A stretch of DNA of 64,000 nucleotides, from assembly GCF_947179515.1 (NCBI RefSeq), contig NC_067476.1, forward strand, positions 56,267,800 to 56,331,799. Reading direction: 5' to 3'. The DNA comes from Apodemus sylvaticus (Eukaryota > Chordata > Mammalia > Rodentia > Muridae). Both the position numbers and the translations under genes were made by a program. Below, piece by piece: positions 34,956-46,405 of the stretch. The notes under the pieces were generated by a model that had not been told where the DNA came from, made no database searches, and saw only the letters and a program-made list of their open reading frames with translations. How positions within the stretch are numbered: position 1 is the first letter of the stretch; every line of letters starts with the position of its first letter.

Positions 34956-36964
34956 TGAACAAATCAAAATAATTTTCTACTAAAAACAAAAACAAACCAT
35001 CTTTCCATAGAACTTCTAAGGGTGCATAGAAGCAATACAGTGTCCATCCAAAGAACCTTTGTCTTTGGGAAGAACTACATAGCAGAGGTATAGTCAAGAC
35101 ACTAAGTAATTTCGGCCCTAAAGCCCAAAAGAGATACAGGTACAGATATTTTCACAGGAAGAAGACTCCTTGTGAACTTCCACACCCCACTTAGGTACAA
35201 CTAGTTTGTCAGCTCTCAGGTACACACCATACTCTGCCAGAAAGCTCCACTCTCCCAAATCTCCAGCCTCTGCAGAATGTTGACAAAAGGGTTGGTGACA
35301 GTCATCAATCTTCATAAAACAGTAAAGGAGGGAGGGCCTGAGATCTTCGGTTGGATCCTCTTGCGATGATATCTCTACCAGGTGAGTGGGCGTGGTACAC
35401 CTGCCCCTGCGCCTGCCTCCTCGATCACTGACCACAGTGATTTTCAGCATTGTTGTACCTTTGATGGTTAGTGAGAAGTATTTCCCAGCTTCACAAGGAA
35501 CCTTTCTCCTTTCCCTCTTTATCTTCTGTGACTCCCCTCCCCGCTCCTACCTGAAGCAATCAGTCTTTTCTTTGTGCAGATCCATGTCCAGTTTCTTGTC
35601 TGCTCTGTCTGCCACCTGAGGTTCTGACACCAGCAGTGTGGCAGGCACATGCACTCTCTCTGTTCCTTCTTCTTCTCTCCTTCTCCCCGACTTCTCTCTC
35701 ATACCATTTTAAAGAAAAAAGTGAATGACTTTTGAAATCTACAGCAGATCCTGATTTACAGGAGATCAATCAAGCATGTAGTGTCCAGAGAAGTTTGTAC
35801 AAAACGCAGGAAAAACACCACTTTGCTGGCCACATATAATGCTTCATGAGGTGAACATGAGTTCACGCAGTGTAAGATCAGGCTACGCTTTGTTCCAGGC
35901 AATCTTTTCATAAGAATTCAATTGTTTTCTGTGTTAATTCTAAAATTAACTAGTTCTTAGAATACTGGAAATTGAAAGAACCCAGGATTCTGGACTTTTA
36001 GAGAAAGGGCAAAAGACATGCCGGAGTATCTGTAAGACATGGACTCTGACCTGAAGTTTAAAAGCCAAAGGACCCAGACCTGCACAAGTTCACAGGAGGA
36101 AACAGCTCAGCCAGCCATGGCCAGGTGTATTGAAGGAATTAACATGGGTCAACAAGCTCTGTAGGCTCTGTAGGGAAGGCGAACAGACTTACAGAAATGT
36201 CTAGCTGCATAATTGTTGAAACCCTGTTCAAAATATAAAGGCAGAGTTGCCTGTTCATAAATTATTATGATTTAACAGCTTTGCTAGGAGAGGAGTAAGC
36301 CAAGCAGGCGTGGCCTTGTGTGACCATACTGCGCCCCACAGACATGAGGTGTGCAGTACCTCCTAATACAGCTAACGCAAAATGCCCGGGTCCATCTACC
36401 TCAATTCCCCAGATAAGGAGGAAAAGCTCATTGGCCTCACCACAGAGCAAGCGTGTGGACCGAGAAGCGGGTGGGTGGTCCTCGCTAGGGTGTTCTGAAT
36501 ACAGCTCTCTTCCTCTCTTCCCGGGGCGGGCGCTCCCCTTTCCTTTCCTTCACAGGGTCTTTTCCTTAGAGGACAGCTCTGCCATTGTTTGCGCTCTCCC
36601 TGGGGACTCTTGACCTTGTGCAGACACTTTTCCCGCATTCCATTGTTTTCCCATCTCCTACCTTCTACCAAACACAGAGCTTTATAAGTGATTTTTAAAA
36701 ATTGGCAAGTTTGTGGGCTTTTATTAGATGCTGTAATTTCAAACGGCGATTACATGATGTCTGGCTTTCCCTGAGCCCAAATTCAATATCCTGGAGCTGG
36801 GGGAGTTTCGTTGCATGGTTTCAGCGTGCACCTGGGGGGGGGGGGAAGCCCTGGCAGGGATGGGGTCCATCCAGCCACTTCCAGCCTTCGCCCGTGGATG
36901 TGAGCTTAACCCAGCATCCTTCTTTGTATTCTTTTGAATTACATTTGCTGCCGCTTTTGTGGAC
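34956..36964. other. Intergenic, no gene recognised
   Basis: The minus-strand 110-codon frame at 35118-35450 shows no family hallmark. A run of G lies at about 36834-36844. No gene is supported. Confidence 0.4.
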
Positions 36965-37088
36965 CTTGTGTGCTTGGGTTTGCTTTGAGACAGGGGCATG
37001 CACCCTACTCACTGGGCAGCTCAGCCTGGCCTCAGAGTCTTAGTAATCCTCCTGTCCCAGGTCTTGAGTGCTGGGCTTATTGCCATGA
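36965..37088 (-). mobile_element. B1 SINE, divergent (antisense)
   Basis: TTTGAGACAGGGGCATGCAC, CAGCCTGGCCTCAGAGTCTT and GAGTGCTGGGCTTATTGCCA keep the order of a reversed B1 with strong divergence. Confidence 0.55.
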
Positions 37089-37140
37089 ACTATGTTGCCA
37101 GCTTACAAGTTTATAGTTTTTTACTCTATTTGTTATTTTT

Positions 37141-37144
<4 letters not shown>

Positions 37145-37227
<83 letters not shown>
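37145..37227 (+). repeat. Compound microsatellite (TC)n-(TG)n
   Basis: An uninterrupted TC run of about 46 bases joins a GCA spacer and a TG run of about 32 bases at the tail of the antisense B3. Confidence 0.95.
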
Positions 37228-37230
<3 letters not shown>

Positions 37231-37325
37231 ACAGGCACACAGTGGTGGGTGGGAGTCTGGAAGACAACTTTCAAAAGTCAGTTCTCTCCGTCTGCCTTGG
37301 CTATGGGCCTTGAATGCAGGTCTTT

Positions 37326-38087
37326 TTTTCTTTTATTCGATATAATTTATTTACATTTCAAATGATTTCCCCTTTTCTAGCCCCCCCCCACTCCCCGAAA
37401 GTCCCGTAAGCCCCCTTCTCTTCCCCTGTCCTCCCTCCCACCCCTTCCCACTTCCCCGTTCTGGTTTTGCCGAATACTGTTTCACTGAGTCTTTCCAGAA
37501 CCAGGGGCCACTCCTCCTTTCTTCTTGTATCTCATTTGATGTGTGGATTATGTTTTGGGTATTCCAGTTTTCTAGGTTAATAACCACTTATTAGTGAGTG
37601 CATACCATGATTCACCTTTTGAGTCTGGGTTACCTCACTTAGTATGATGTTCTCTAGCTCCATCCATTTGCCTAAGAATTTCATGAATTCATTGTTTCTA
37701 ATGGCTGAATAGTACTCCATTGTGTAGATATACCACATTTTTTGCATCCACTCTTCTGTTGAGGGATACCTGGGTTCTTTCCAGCATCTGGCAATTATAA
37801 ATAGGGCTGCTATGAACATAGTAGAGCATGTATCCTTATTACATGGTGGGGAATCCTCTGGGTATATGCCCAGGAGTGGTATAGCAGGATCTTCTGGAAG
37901 TGAGGTGCCCAGTTTTCGGAGGAACCGCCAGACTGATTTCCAGAGTGGTTGTACCAATTTGCAACCCCACCAGCAGTGGAGGAGTGTTCCTCTTTCTCCG
38001 CACCCTCTCTAACACCTGCTGTCTCCTGAATTTTTAATCTTAGCCATTCTGACTGGTGTAAGATGAAATCTCAGGGTTGTTTTGATT
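37326..38087 (-). mobile_element. L1 3' end, 5'-truncated (antisense), with TSD
   Basis: It runs from the poly(A) side (a T-rich left end) through the 3' UTR to the ORF2 C-terminal region. The minus-strand frame at 37577-37957 contains the typical ORF2 tail MEYYSAIRNNEFMKF. The 16-bp sequence TTGAATGCAGGTCTTT is present at both edges (37310-37325 and 38088-38103), a perfect target-site duplication that marks a 762-bp 5'-truncated insertion. Confidence 0.95.
37577..37957 (-). pseudogene. L1 ORF2 C-terminal fragment
   Basis: A 126-codon open remnant of the LINE-1 ORF2 C-terminal segment lies downstream of the RT domain (motifs PAIPLLGIYPED, EEWMQKMWYIYTMEYYSAI). It lacks the endonuclease and RT regions and therefore cannot function by itself. 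It belongs to the antisense L1 inserted in a B3 here. Confidence 0.9.
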
Positions 38088-38283
38088 TTGAATGCAGGTC
38101 TTTAGTGTGCTTGGAAAGCCATTCAGCTGCTGAGCTCCCTCCAGCCCTACCAGGAACACACTGTGAGCAGCTCTCTCAGCCTCCTGCTGCCATGAGCGCT
38201 CTGTCATGGTAAACTGTAGCCTCCAACCGTGAGCCAAAATAAACCCTTTTTTAAAAAAGTGTACCCACACCTACCTTTCTTTT

Positions 38284-38293
38284 TGAAAAAGAT

Positions 38294-38328
<35 letters not shown>

Positions 38329-38447
38329 TTTCATACACGGTGTGTATATGGGCACACCGTGGCTGTACAGATGGTTGTGAGCCATCATGTGGTTGCTGGG
38401 AATTGAACTCAGGACCTTTGCTCAATCCGGCTCCGCTCCATCCTGCC
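38284..38447 (-). mobile_element. B2 SINE (antisense), first of a tandem pair
   Basis: A long (TTTA)n tail (about 38290-38330) is followed by a reduced reversed B2 body (CAGATGGTTGTGAGCCATCA, GTTGCTGGGAATTGAACTCA) whose head is degraded. Confidence 0.85.
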
Positions 38448-38449
38448 CA

Positions 38450-38623
38450 AAGATCTATTTATTATTATATGTAAGTACACTGTAGCTGTCTTCAGACACA
38501 CCAGAAGAGGGCGTCAGATCTCATTACAAATAGTTGTGAGCCACCATGTGGTTGCTGGGATTTGAACTCAGGACCTCTGGAAGAGCAGTCAGTGCTCTTA
38601 ATCACTGAGCCATCTCTCCAGGC
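38450..38623 (-). mobile_element. B2 SINE (antisense), second of a tandem pair
   Basis: AAGATCTATTTATTATTATA starts the tail. GTACACTGTAGCTGTCTTCA, CACCAGAAGAGGGCGTCAGA and CACTGAGCCATCTCTCCAGG follow. This is near-consensus reversed B2. Confidence 0.95.
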
Positions 38624-39542
38624 CCAAAATAAAGTCTTAAAGAATAAAAAGAAGGAGAGAAAAGAAAGAGAAGGCAAATTCCAGTGTGTTCACTTTCACA
38701 GTCTCTGACTCCCTGGACTGTCTTTTTCATCGCTGTGTTCACGATGGGGCTTTGTGCTCTGGTACAGCGGAGCTGTAGTCTCTTCCATACTCATAAATGT
38801 GAACCACGCTTATGAACGTAAAGAAAGCCAAGGGAGAACAAAGCAAAGGCCCTAGAGCTGAGTGCAGGGAGAAGGTGAAAACATCATCATTTACATGTGA
38901 CGAGCTCCACAAACCAGGCAGCTAATCTTTTGCTCTGCTTTTATTTATGGGAGAGGGGACCCTTGACACTGAGATGACCTCCCCAAAGCTATGTGGCTCC
39001 CAGGGCGTACTAGACTAACCAGGCTGCCGATGGCATTTCCACACTAACAAGCGTGCTCCCATCTTCATGTTAGTAACAGGACAGATTTTTCAGAGTTTAC
39101 CGTTCATTTGTGGAAGGTGGGAGCTGGAACCCATGGTCTCTAAGATTCAGCTTTCCAAATGCGCACAGGATGCACACAGGTGGGTGCTGCCTAGTCAGCC
39201 CACAGCTGCCACATAGATTAAAAAAAAATGTGTTGAGCATCGGACGTTTGCTGTTTTATCAGGACATTTACCATGGCCAACCAGAGAGTTGTGGGAGCGA
39301 ATGCTGATTTTCACACTGACTTGTGACTACCCCACTCTCTGTCAGGCTGATTCCAAAGCTTGCCGTTTCATTTTAAAGCTAAGAAGGTTAGGGTGCCAAA
39401 CAAGCAGATGATTCTGCTCCCTGGAGCAGTGGTTGTTTCAAGCCTTTCCCCTGAGTTTTGAAGCCTTGAGGCTCCCTCTACTGGTAGAACTTGTAATCCA
39501 TCAAATCGTTTAATTTGGTGAACTGGGTAAAGAGGACCCCAC
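38624..39542. other. Intergenic, no gene recognised
   Basis: No supported coding region. The sequence looks unique apart from the short A-rich tract joined to the preceding B2. Confidence 0.4.
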
Positions 39543-39621
39543 CCCCAACCAAACCCAACCAAACCCAACCAAACCCAACCAAACCCAACCCAACCAAACC
39601 AAACCAAACCAAACCAAACTA
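39543..39621. repeat. (AACCAAACCC)n / (AAACC)n tandem repeat
   Basis: About four CCAACCAAAC-type 10-bp units pass into 5-bp AAACC units. Length is about 78 bp. Confidence 0.9.
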
Positions 39622-39933
39622 AAAGCAAACTACTCATACCAGATCAGCAAATATTAGAATTGTAACAAGATGTGAACAACCCTCCCCACTCCACCCACTT
39701 TCAAGTTTGTAGATTAGAAATAGAAGTTCAGAAGGTTTCAAACCATTCTCTCATAAATTTGGTGGGGAACACTCAAGGACATTCAGCAGTTGCTGGCAAG
39801 GTGTGGAGTTATTTTTCTGAAAACTGAAATACTTTGGCAAATATTCAATGATAGATAAAAATTGTACTTTTATTAAGTGATGATCTTGACACTTGTGAGA
39901 AATTCTGTATTCTGTTCACGTAAACAAACCAAG

Positions 39934-40113
39934 AGGTTTTTTTGTTTTTTTGTTTGTTTGGTTTTTTTTTTTTTCGAGATAGGGTTTCTCTGTGTAGCCC
40001 TGGCTGTCCTGGAACTCACTCTGTAGACCAGTCTGGTCTCAAACTCAGAAATCCACCTGCCTTTGCCTCCCAAGTGATGGGATTAAAGGCGTGCACCACC
40101 ATCGCCCAGCCAA
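39934..40113 (-). mobile_element. B1 SINE (antisense)
   Basis: A T/G tail is followed by CGAGATAGGGTTTCTCTGTG, CTCTGTAGACCAGTCTGGTC and GGATTAAAGGCGTGCACCAC. The flanks AAACCAAG and AAACCAAGG suggest a short target-site duplication. Confidence 0.92.
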
Positions 40114-40336
40114 ACCAAGGATTCTTAAACTTCAGCCATTTGGGCATCTCTGAGGTGTTCTTGTCAAAGCCAAGAGCAGTGTGCATTACTACTTACATAT
40201 TTTCTTCACCAAAGCCACCAATGAGATCCCTCCGTGTTATTGTGCGTAACACACTTTAGATAGAGCTGAGGTAAGAGACTCCATGCTTGTGTTTATGACT
40301 ACAACAGTTATAATTACATCCTTTCATTTATTTTTA

Positions 40337-40497
40337 GTGTTGATGATGATGATGATGATGATGGTGATGGTGGTGTGTGTGTGTGTGTGTGTGTATACAG
40401 CTTTCCAGAGTCAGTTCGCTACTTCCACTGTGGGTCCTGGGTGCTGAATTCAGGCTGTCAGGGTGCTTTTGCCCACTGAGTCATCTCACAGCCCACA
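40337..40497 (-). mobile_element. (GAT)n-(TG)n microsatellite and B3 fragment (antisense)
   Basis: GAT and TG repeats (40337-40392) lead into CCAGAGTCAGTTCGCTACTT, GTGGGTCCTGGGTGCTGAAT and CCACTGAGTCATCTCACAGC, a reversed B3 3' to 5' order. Confidence 0.8.
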
Positions 40498-41833
40498 CCC
40501 TTAAAGGGGCAGCTGTTTGTCGAATCTGTACCTGCTCTTTCTGGTATTTCTTTTCTCCTTTCTCGAGGTTGCTCTTCGTTCTATCCTCACATCTCTTTGC
40601 TTTAATCTTTATATTTTCTTTACACCAATGTGCTCAGGAAAACTCTCCCTGGGCACTACGTCTCACTTTAGACTCAGCTCCGGGAAATTGCATTGAAGTC
40701 AAGGTACATTTAATGAATAAAAAGACCTTTTTATTCCTGTCTTTCTCCTGGACTTGAAGTGAGGGTTTTTGTTGTTGTTTTGTTTTGTTTTTCAGTTTTT
40801 TCCCAATTTCATCCTTACAGTCAGCCTTCTCTGAGGAATTGACACATGAAAACGAAGCTTTAAAAAAAACAAAACAAACAAATGTTTGATTCATTGTCCC
40901 CCAAGGAGCAGGATCGAGGGCATGCTCCTGCTCCGGTGCCCTGACAGCAGCCATACCTGTTGGAGCCGTGGTGATGAGAGAAAAGCTGTGTTTATGAAGT
41001 CTTTTCTCATGCTCAACACTCCTGGGAAACTTCATTCCTCTAGTAATAAAGGCGGCCGTTGTTCATTTACTGCGGGATGCAAACACTCAGTTTCCAGTTA
41101 GTCATAACCTACAGTGTTACCACTGTGAAACCCCAATTATTCACAGTTGAGTATGTGTTTAAAACTGCCCCACAGAAGGTCAGTGTGGAAACCTCTCATC
41201 GTGATGCGTGTTCCCTGCTTAACCTATTGTGTCATTTCTGTGGACCCTCAGTGAGTAGTGAATAAATAGCCTTTGAGCGCCCTTGTAAAAATTAAAAGAA
41301 CAAAACAAAGCAAACAATTTTGTGGTCATAAGAGCTTAGAAATATTTGCTTTAAATGTAAATTTTATAAAAATGAGCCCAGTGCTTAAGTTATAAGCTCT
41401 TCTTGCAAAGAGAAGGATTCTACTAATTAAATTCTCATTTGGAAATATTTGCATAGTATTTTAGAATATATATATATATTTTCCCTAAAATAATACAATG
41501 ATCCAGACATGGATTAAAAACTCAGCTGCAGCTCTGTAATTCCCCAACCCTTTTTACACTGTAGAAAGTTAAGCATGTTCAATCTTAACAACAACTAATC
41601 CTAAAGAAGACTAATATAAAAGACTCTGGGCCCCGTGGGGTGCAGAGGGTGCTAGGCATTTACCGAAGCTCCCCAAAGGGGCTCTCAATGATGGCAAGCA
41701 GATGGAAACCCCACAGAGAGGCAGGCTCCCACTGTGACAATCACACAGGCCGCATGGTGCTTTGGCAATGACATCAGTTAGGAGATCAGCAACTGGAATT
41801 TTAGATTTCATAGAAGGATTTTTGCTTTGCTTT

Positions 41834-41835
<2 letters not shown>
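40498..41835. other. Intergenic, no gene recognised
   Basis: Opposed frames at 40634-41035 and 40377-40757 overlap without a domain. A TTTTG-rich tract lies at about 40767-40795. No gene is supported. Confidence 0.4.

Positions 41836-41874
<39 letters not shown>
41836..41874. repeat. (GT)n microsatellite
   Basis: A pure GT run of about 19 units. Confidence 0.97.
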
Positions 41875-41876
<2 letters not shown>

Positions 41877-41895
41877 GGGACAAGGTGGCAGTAGC

Positions 41896-41943
41896 AGTCG
41901 ATGAAGTCTAAGGACAGACAGTCGATGAAGTCTAAGGACAGAC
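41896..41943. repeat. 24-bp perfect tandem duplication
   Basis: A 24-bp unit beginning AGTCGATGAAGTCTAAGG is present twice head to tail with no mismatch, 22 bp after the GT run. Confidence 0.95.
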
Positions 41944-42663
41944 ATTCTTTTCTGGAAATTATGTGAGTAAATCTGATGACCGGACAAGAACCACCTGTTT
42001 TGAATTTGCGTGGTCAACAGTTGAGGATAAGTTGGGCTGGGTCAGTGGGGTACAGCACCGAGGGAATTATTAAAAAGAACTGAAGGCTCTGTTCTTATGT
42101 GGAGGTTTCTTTGTGACCAGGGTTATCACTTGTTAGGGCCAAGGCTGAGATAGTAGTGCATTAGGTAGATCTGATTATCCATTGCAGGGAAGGCCAGGTG
42201 TCTTCCCTGGTATGTGGAGGTTTTTACTGCACATTAATTAGTACCATTGGCGTCTTCATTTTCGTTTTATTATTTCTGAGGTTTGCCTGAAAAAGCCTTA
42301 CACAGATATGGAGGAAATGTAACATTTGCAGCATATGGTTTCTATCCAAGCCATTGATTATAGGGTATTAATATATATCTTGTGTTTTGGCCAAAATAAA
42401 GTAGGCAGACTTTAGATTTAGGGATTGTTAGAGTAGGTCAGTTTAACTTTCTTAAAAATATAATTTTTATTAGTTCCTTGAGGATGTCATATGTCTTGAT
42501 CATATTTACCCCCAGTCTTCACCAAACTCTTCATGATCCAGCAACTGGCCCAGGCTGATCTATGCTGCTCATATACTCATGGGTGTGGAAACATCTTGTT
42601 GAGTGTGGTTGACCTAATTTTCTATTTGCATCCATTTAAGTGAATGTTATCCCAAGAAAATGG
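41944..42663. other. Intergenic, no gene recognised
   Basis: No supported coding region or named repeat. The sequence is AT-rich. Confidence 0.4.
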
Positions 42664-42893
42664 GGCTGGGAAGACAGCTCAGTAAAGTGCTTAATGTGTG
42701 AGCATGCGGGCCTGAGTTTCATTCCCAGATCCCACATGAAAAGACTTGATGTGATGACACACTTGGAATCCCGGGGCTGGAGAGGTGGAGACACACACAA
42801 ATCCTTGGGACCAGCCAGCCTAATATGTGAGTCCCAGGCTGGGGAAAGACCCTGTCTCAAAACAAACAAACAAACAAACAAACAAACAAACAA
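42664..42893 (+). mobile_element. B4 SINE with (AAAC)n tail
   Basis: GGGCTGGGAAGACAGCTCAG, AAGTGCTTAATGTGTGAGCA, TGGAATCCCGGGGCTGGAGA and AGACCCTGTCTCAAAACAAA match B4, which ends in a B1-like segment. The tail is (CAAA)n at about 42860-42896. A (CT)n tract follows at 42997-43038. Confidence 0.85.
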
Positions 42894-42994
42894 ACAAAAA
42901 CAAGGTGACTGGGGAAAATGACACCCAAGGCTGTCCATTGTCTTTCACACATGTGTCACATACATTCACCTGGCATTCCACCTATATACAAATT

Positions 42995-42996
<2 letters not shown>

Positions 42997-43038
<42 letters not shown>
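42997..43038. repeat. (CT)n microsatellite
   Basis: A pure CT run of about 21 units. Confidence 0.97.
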
Positions 43039-43041
<3 letters not shown>

Positions 43042-43270
43042 ACACACAGAATAAATGCAAACCTAATTTATTGAATTTCAAAAGATCATATGGCCAGTAT
43101 TAATGCAGTCAAGTTTTCAAGCAATGTCTTTACAAAGATTTATTACTTTTCTTTTATATACCTGATAATGACTCTAGCTCTCAAAGAAGAGTGAATTACA
43201 AGAGTATTTAGACATATGCACAAAAGTTCATCAACTCCAGGACAATACAAATGTACTAAAGAAAAGTTAT

Positions 43271-43425
43271 TCTGCTGAGTGTGGTGGTGTACACCTTTAA
43301 TGCCAGCACTCGGGAGGCAGATGCAGGTGGTCTGTGGGTTCAAGACTAGCTTGGTCTACAAAGTGAGTTTCAGGCTATCCAGGGTTATACATTGAGACCA
43401 TGTGAGAGAAAAAAAGAAAGAGAAG
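43271..43425 (+). mobile_element. B1 SINE
   Basis: GAGTGTGGTGGTGTACACCT, AATGCCAGCACTCGGGAGGC, TTGGTCTACAAAGTGAGTTT and an A-rich tail form a forward B1. AAGTTATTCT and AAATTATTCT flank it as a likely target-site duplication. Confidence 0.92.
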
Positions 43426-44138
43426 AAATTATTCTATAATGCTTGCTAAAGGTAGTATGACATACTTTATTCTAGGTGAGACCAGAGCGCAATCTTCACA
43501 GTCTGTAGATTGCTGTGATAGAAGTTTGTATTTGAGGATAGAGATTAGGCTCAAATCCAAATATATATGGATAAGTAGGAATTTAGGGCAATGGATGAGG
43601 GTAAAGGTTAATAGCTGTGTATTTTCTAAGAGGAAACACGGTGGAAGAAAAGATTTGGCTAAACTGACTGAGCAGGGTTTCCTCTGAGGTGGTCCGGGGT
43701 GATCTGACATCCAGGGAGTCAATTATACTCTGGAAACGATTAAATATGAAAGAGGGAGGTTCTAGCTGAATAAACTCATCAGAAGTTATTAAAACTGGGC
43801 AAGACAGAAACAGGTAGGGCCATGCAAAGCACGAGGCCAGCTGAAAAAGTCTGGGAGAATCTATAAAGATGGTCAAGGACACATCTCTGTCCATCTTTCT
43901 AGATTTTTTTAAGTCACAACTGCTACTCTTTGTTAAGGCCATGTGAAAGCACTTAGGCCCAGCAATTTCTTTGAGTCTTCATTTGCCCTGTTAATCTGTT
44001 TGAAATCTGTTCCGGTTGAAAACCTGGGTGCATAGGGAAAGTTTTCTCTTCCCTGTGGTAGTAAATTATATTAACGAGTCTTTAAAGAAAAGGAAATGAG
44101 CATACTTGCAAGTTCTGGAACCCTTCTTTAGGAAAATA
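43426..44138. other. Intergenic, no gene recognised
   Basis: A 119-codon minus-strand frame (43583-43942) shows no domain and overlaps another frame. No gene is supported. Confidence 0.4.
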
Positions 44139-44360
44139 ATGTGTGTGTGTGTGAGAGAGAGAGTGTGTGTATGCGTGTGTGCGTGTGCATGTTGGCATAT
44201 GCTCTTGAGTGCAGTTGTTCCCGGAAGTCAGAAGAGGACGCTGGGTTCCTAGCAGCTGCCATTACTAGTGTTCCTAAGCCACCAGTGGCAGGTGCTGGGA
44301 ACTGAACTTGGGGCCTCTGCAAGAGCACTTCCCCTTAACCGCTGAGCTGTCTCCCCAGGT
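44139..44360 (-). mobile_element. B3 SINE (antisense) with TG/GA tail
   Basis: A TG/GA repeat tail is followed by GAAGTCAGAAGAGGACGCTG, GGCAGGTGCTGGGAACTGAA and ACCGCTGAGCTGTCTCCCCA in reversed B3 order. Confidence 0.88.
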
Positions 44361-44665
44361 CTACAGCAGCCACCTTTAAAGTGTTTCTGATGTTGAATCT
44401 CATAGCATCTGGCAGGTTGAAAATCTTCAGATTCTATGAAAGCCGAAAAGATTGCTGAAGAATTCTGAAAGGCTAATTAAGAAACATAAGATTTTACTGA
44501 TTTTAAAGATGAACAAAGATGGATCAAATACCCCAGATGGCATAACTTAAGTTCTCCATTTTGCTCTGTATTTTTGGTATGAGTAATTTTGTCCTCAAAT
44601 GTGTTGTACTTTCCCCGCCACCCTGCACAGCACACTCATGTGGGCACAATGGAGTTCATCTAGAA

Positions 44666-44828
44666 CAATGGTTCTCGGTCTCAGCTACACATTAGAATCA
44701 TCTGGGCAGGCTGAATATTGTCCCCTCCCCCAGTCTCATCTCTGTAACCCAAAACAATCAGAAGTGAGGTCCTAGGTGTCTCTGTACTTTTTGGTTTTCT
44801 ACTTGGTTCTGATGCAGAAGCCAAGGAT
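44666..44828. mobile_element. MER20-like hAT-Charlie element
   Basis: CAATGGTTCTCGGTCTCAGC, then TACACATTAGAATCATCTGG and a G/C-rich middle match the MER20 left half and terminal inverted repeat. The right half is degraded. MER20 is an old eutherian DNA transposon. Confidence 0.6.
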
Positions 44829-45068
44829 TACTAAACAAAAGTGTGTGTGTTTGGGGGAAGCAAAACCACCAGGGAACTCATCTTTAATCTTGTTCTTGGT
44901 TTTTGCTTATTTTATTTCGTCTGGAAAAGTCTAAGACTAGCAACTGTCCTGCTGAGAAAGGGTGAGAATCAAAGAGCTCGGCTCAAATGGTTTTTGCAGG
45001 CAAAAGTGAACAGAGCCGCAGATTCCTGCAGTGATGTAAACACTGTGGGCTCAGCTACTGGGCTAGCT

Positions 45069-45225
45069 TTCCCTCCCTCCCTCCCTCCCTCCCTCCCTCC
45101 CTCCCTCCCTCTCTCCTCCCTTTATCTGTCCCTCCTTTCCTCCCTCCTCCCTCTCCCTCCCTCCCTCTCCCTCTCTCTCTTTCCCTCCCCCTTCCCTCCC
45201 TTCTTCTTTCCCTTTCATCCTTCCT
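45069..45225 (+). repeat. (CCCT)n pyrimidine-rich repeat
   Basis: CCCT units run from 45069 to about 45112, then an irregular C/T-rich stretch continues to about 45225. The open frames on both strands here are low-complexity artefacts. Confidence 0.92.
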
Positions 45226-45507
45226 AGAAACAAACAGCTTTATTGTATCCACTGCAAAAGCGGTTCCGTTCCGCTAGCGCTCAAAGAGAGTTCAAGGACT
45301 CTGCTCTGGAGGCCTCTCAGCCTGTGCACCTGAGCAGCAGGGAGCCTCCTGACAGTTGTTTCAATATGTGTGGTGGCTGGAAACTATGATGAAAATCACT
45401 GGTCTAAGGAACATAAAAAGTATTTTAAAGAAAAGAGGAAAAGCTGGGAATTTAACTCAGTGGAAGGATGCTAAAGTCACTGGGTTTGGTGTCCAGCACT
45501 GGGTGGA

Positions 45508-45578
<71 letters not shown>

Positions 45579-46353
45579 AACAAAAGGAAGTGATAAGATT
45601 GAATTGCAGTTAACCTAGTGCCCACCATCAGTAATATGTGGTGTCCATTCAAGATCCATTGCCTACCCTTGGGAAGTATAGCATAACTTAGAGCAGGTCA
45701 GGAATGTAGTACATATTGAATAATTTTTTATTAAACCAGCAGTTACACAATCAGCAGGGATGCAGTGGAAGACCTAGCTTTAGGGAAGCAATGGTAGGTA
45801 CTGATAGGATAATCTGAAGTAAAAAAAATACCCGAAGGGAAAACTACATCGGCGTGGAGGAAGCGTGGACGGTGATCCAGAAGCCCTGGATTTCCATTCT
45901 CACCCCTCTCTATTCGGCTCTGTACTGTGGTTGGGTCAAGTTTACATATGAGACTCAGGATGATGGAGAGGTGAGCGAGCCCAAGCCCTCCTTGTTCTGG
46001 CTATGCCATTAAATGCCTACTACACGCTTAATACTGAATTTGTATTAAAAGATTTAGGTCTGCTCTGTAAACGTGCAAAAAAGATTAAACACGTGATTCC
46101 CCAGTTCATACTTGCCATGATTATTTCTATAGTATTCGGATACTTTTGCTGGTCATCCCATCATCTATCCTATTATCAGGAAGGGTCTCTTTTAGTCTCT
46201 GAAGTGGCTGGCAGCATTCCTTCCAAACCATGTAGTTCTCTGGTCTTCTGTATTCTTTCAAAAACAGTTTAATGATAATGACTTCAGGATGGGAATAAAA
46301 ATTCCAGAATCAAAGGTGCTATATTAACTGCAGAGGGAAGCTTGTCTTTTCTA

Positions 46354-46355
<2 letters not shown>
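45226..46355. other. Intergenic with (GA)n at 45512-45575, no gene recognised
   Basis: A pure GA run of about 32 units lies at 45512-45575. The remaining sequence shows no supported gene. Confidence 0.5.

Positions 46356-46403
<48 letters not shown>
46356..46403. repeat. (AC)n microsatellite
   Basis: A pure AC run of about 24 units. Confidence 0.97.

Positions 46404-46405
<2 letters not shown>

Larger units (their letters stand above)
37228..38150 (-). mobile_element. B3 SINE (antisense), split by an L1
   Basis: The left part (37228-37325: GAGTCTGGAAGACAACTTTC, CAGTTCTCTCCGTCTGCCTT) and the right part (38104-38150: GAAAGCCATTCAGCTGCTGA, CTCCCTCCAGCCC) form one reversed B3 once the L1 is taken out. 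Confidence 0.8.

Noticed and set aside
35118..35450. 110-codon minus-strand frame
   Set aside because: It resembles no family I recognise and has no supporting context.
44841..45227. 128-codon frame ending in a Ser/Pro/Leu run
   Set aside because: More than half is translation of the (CCCT)n repeat.
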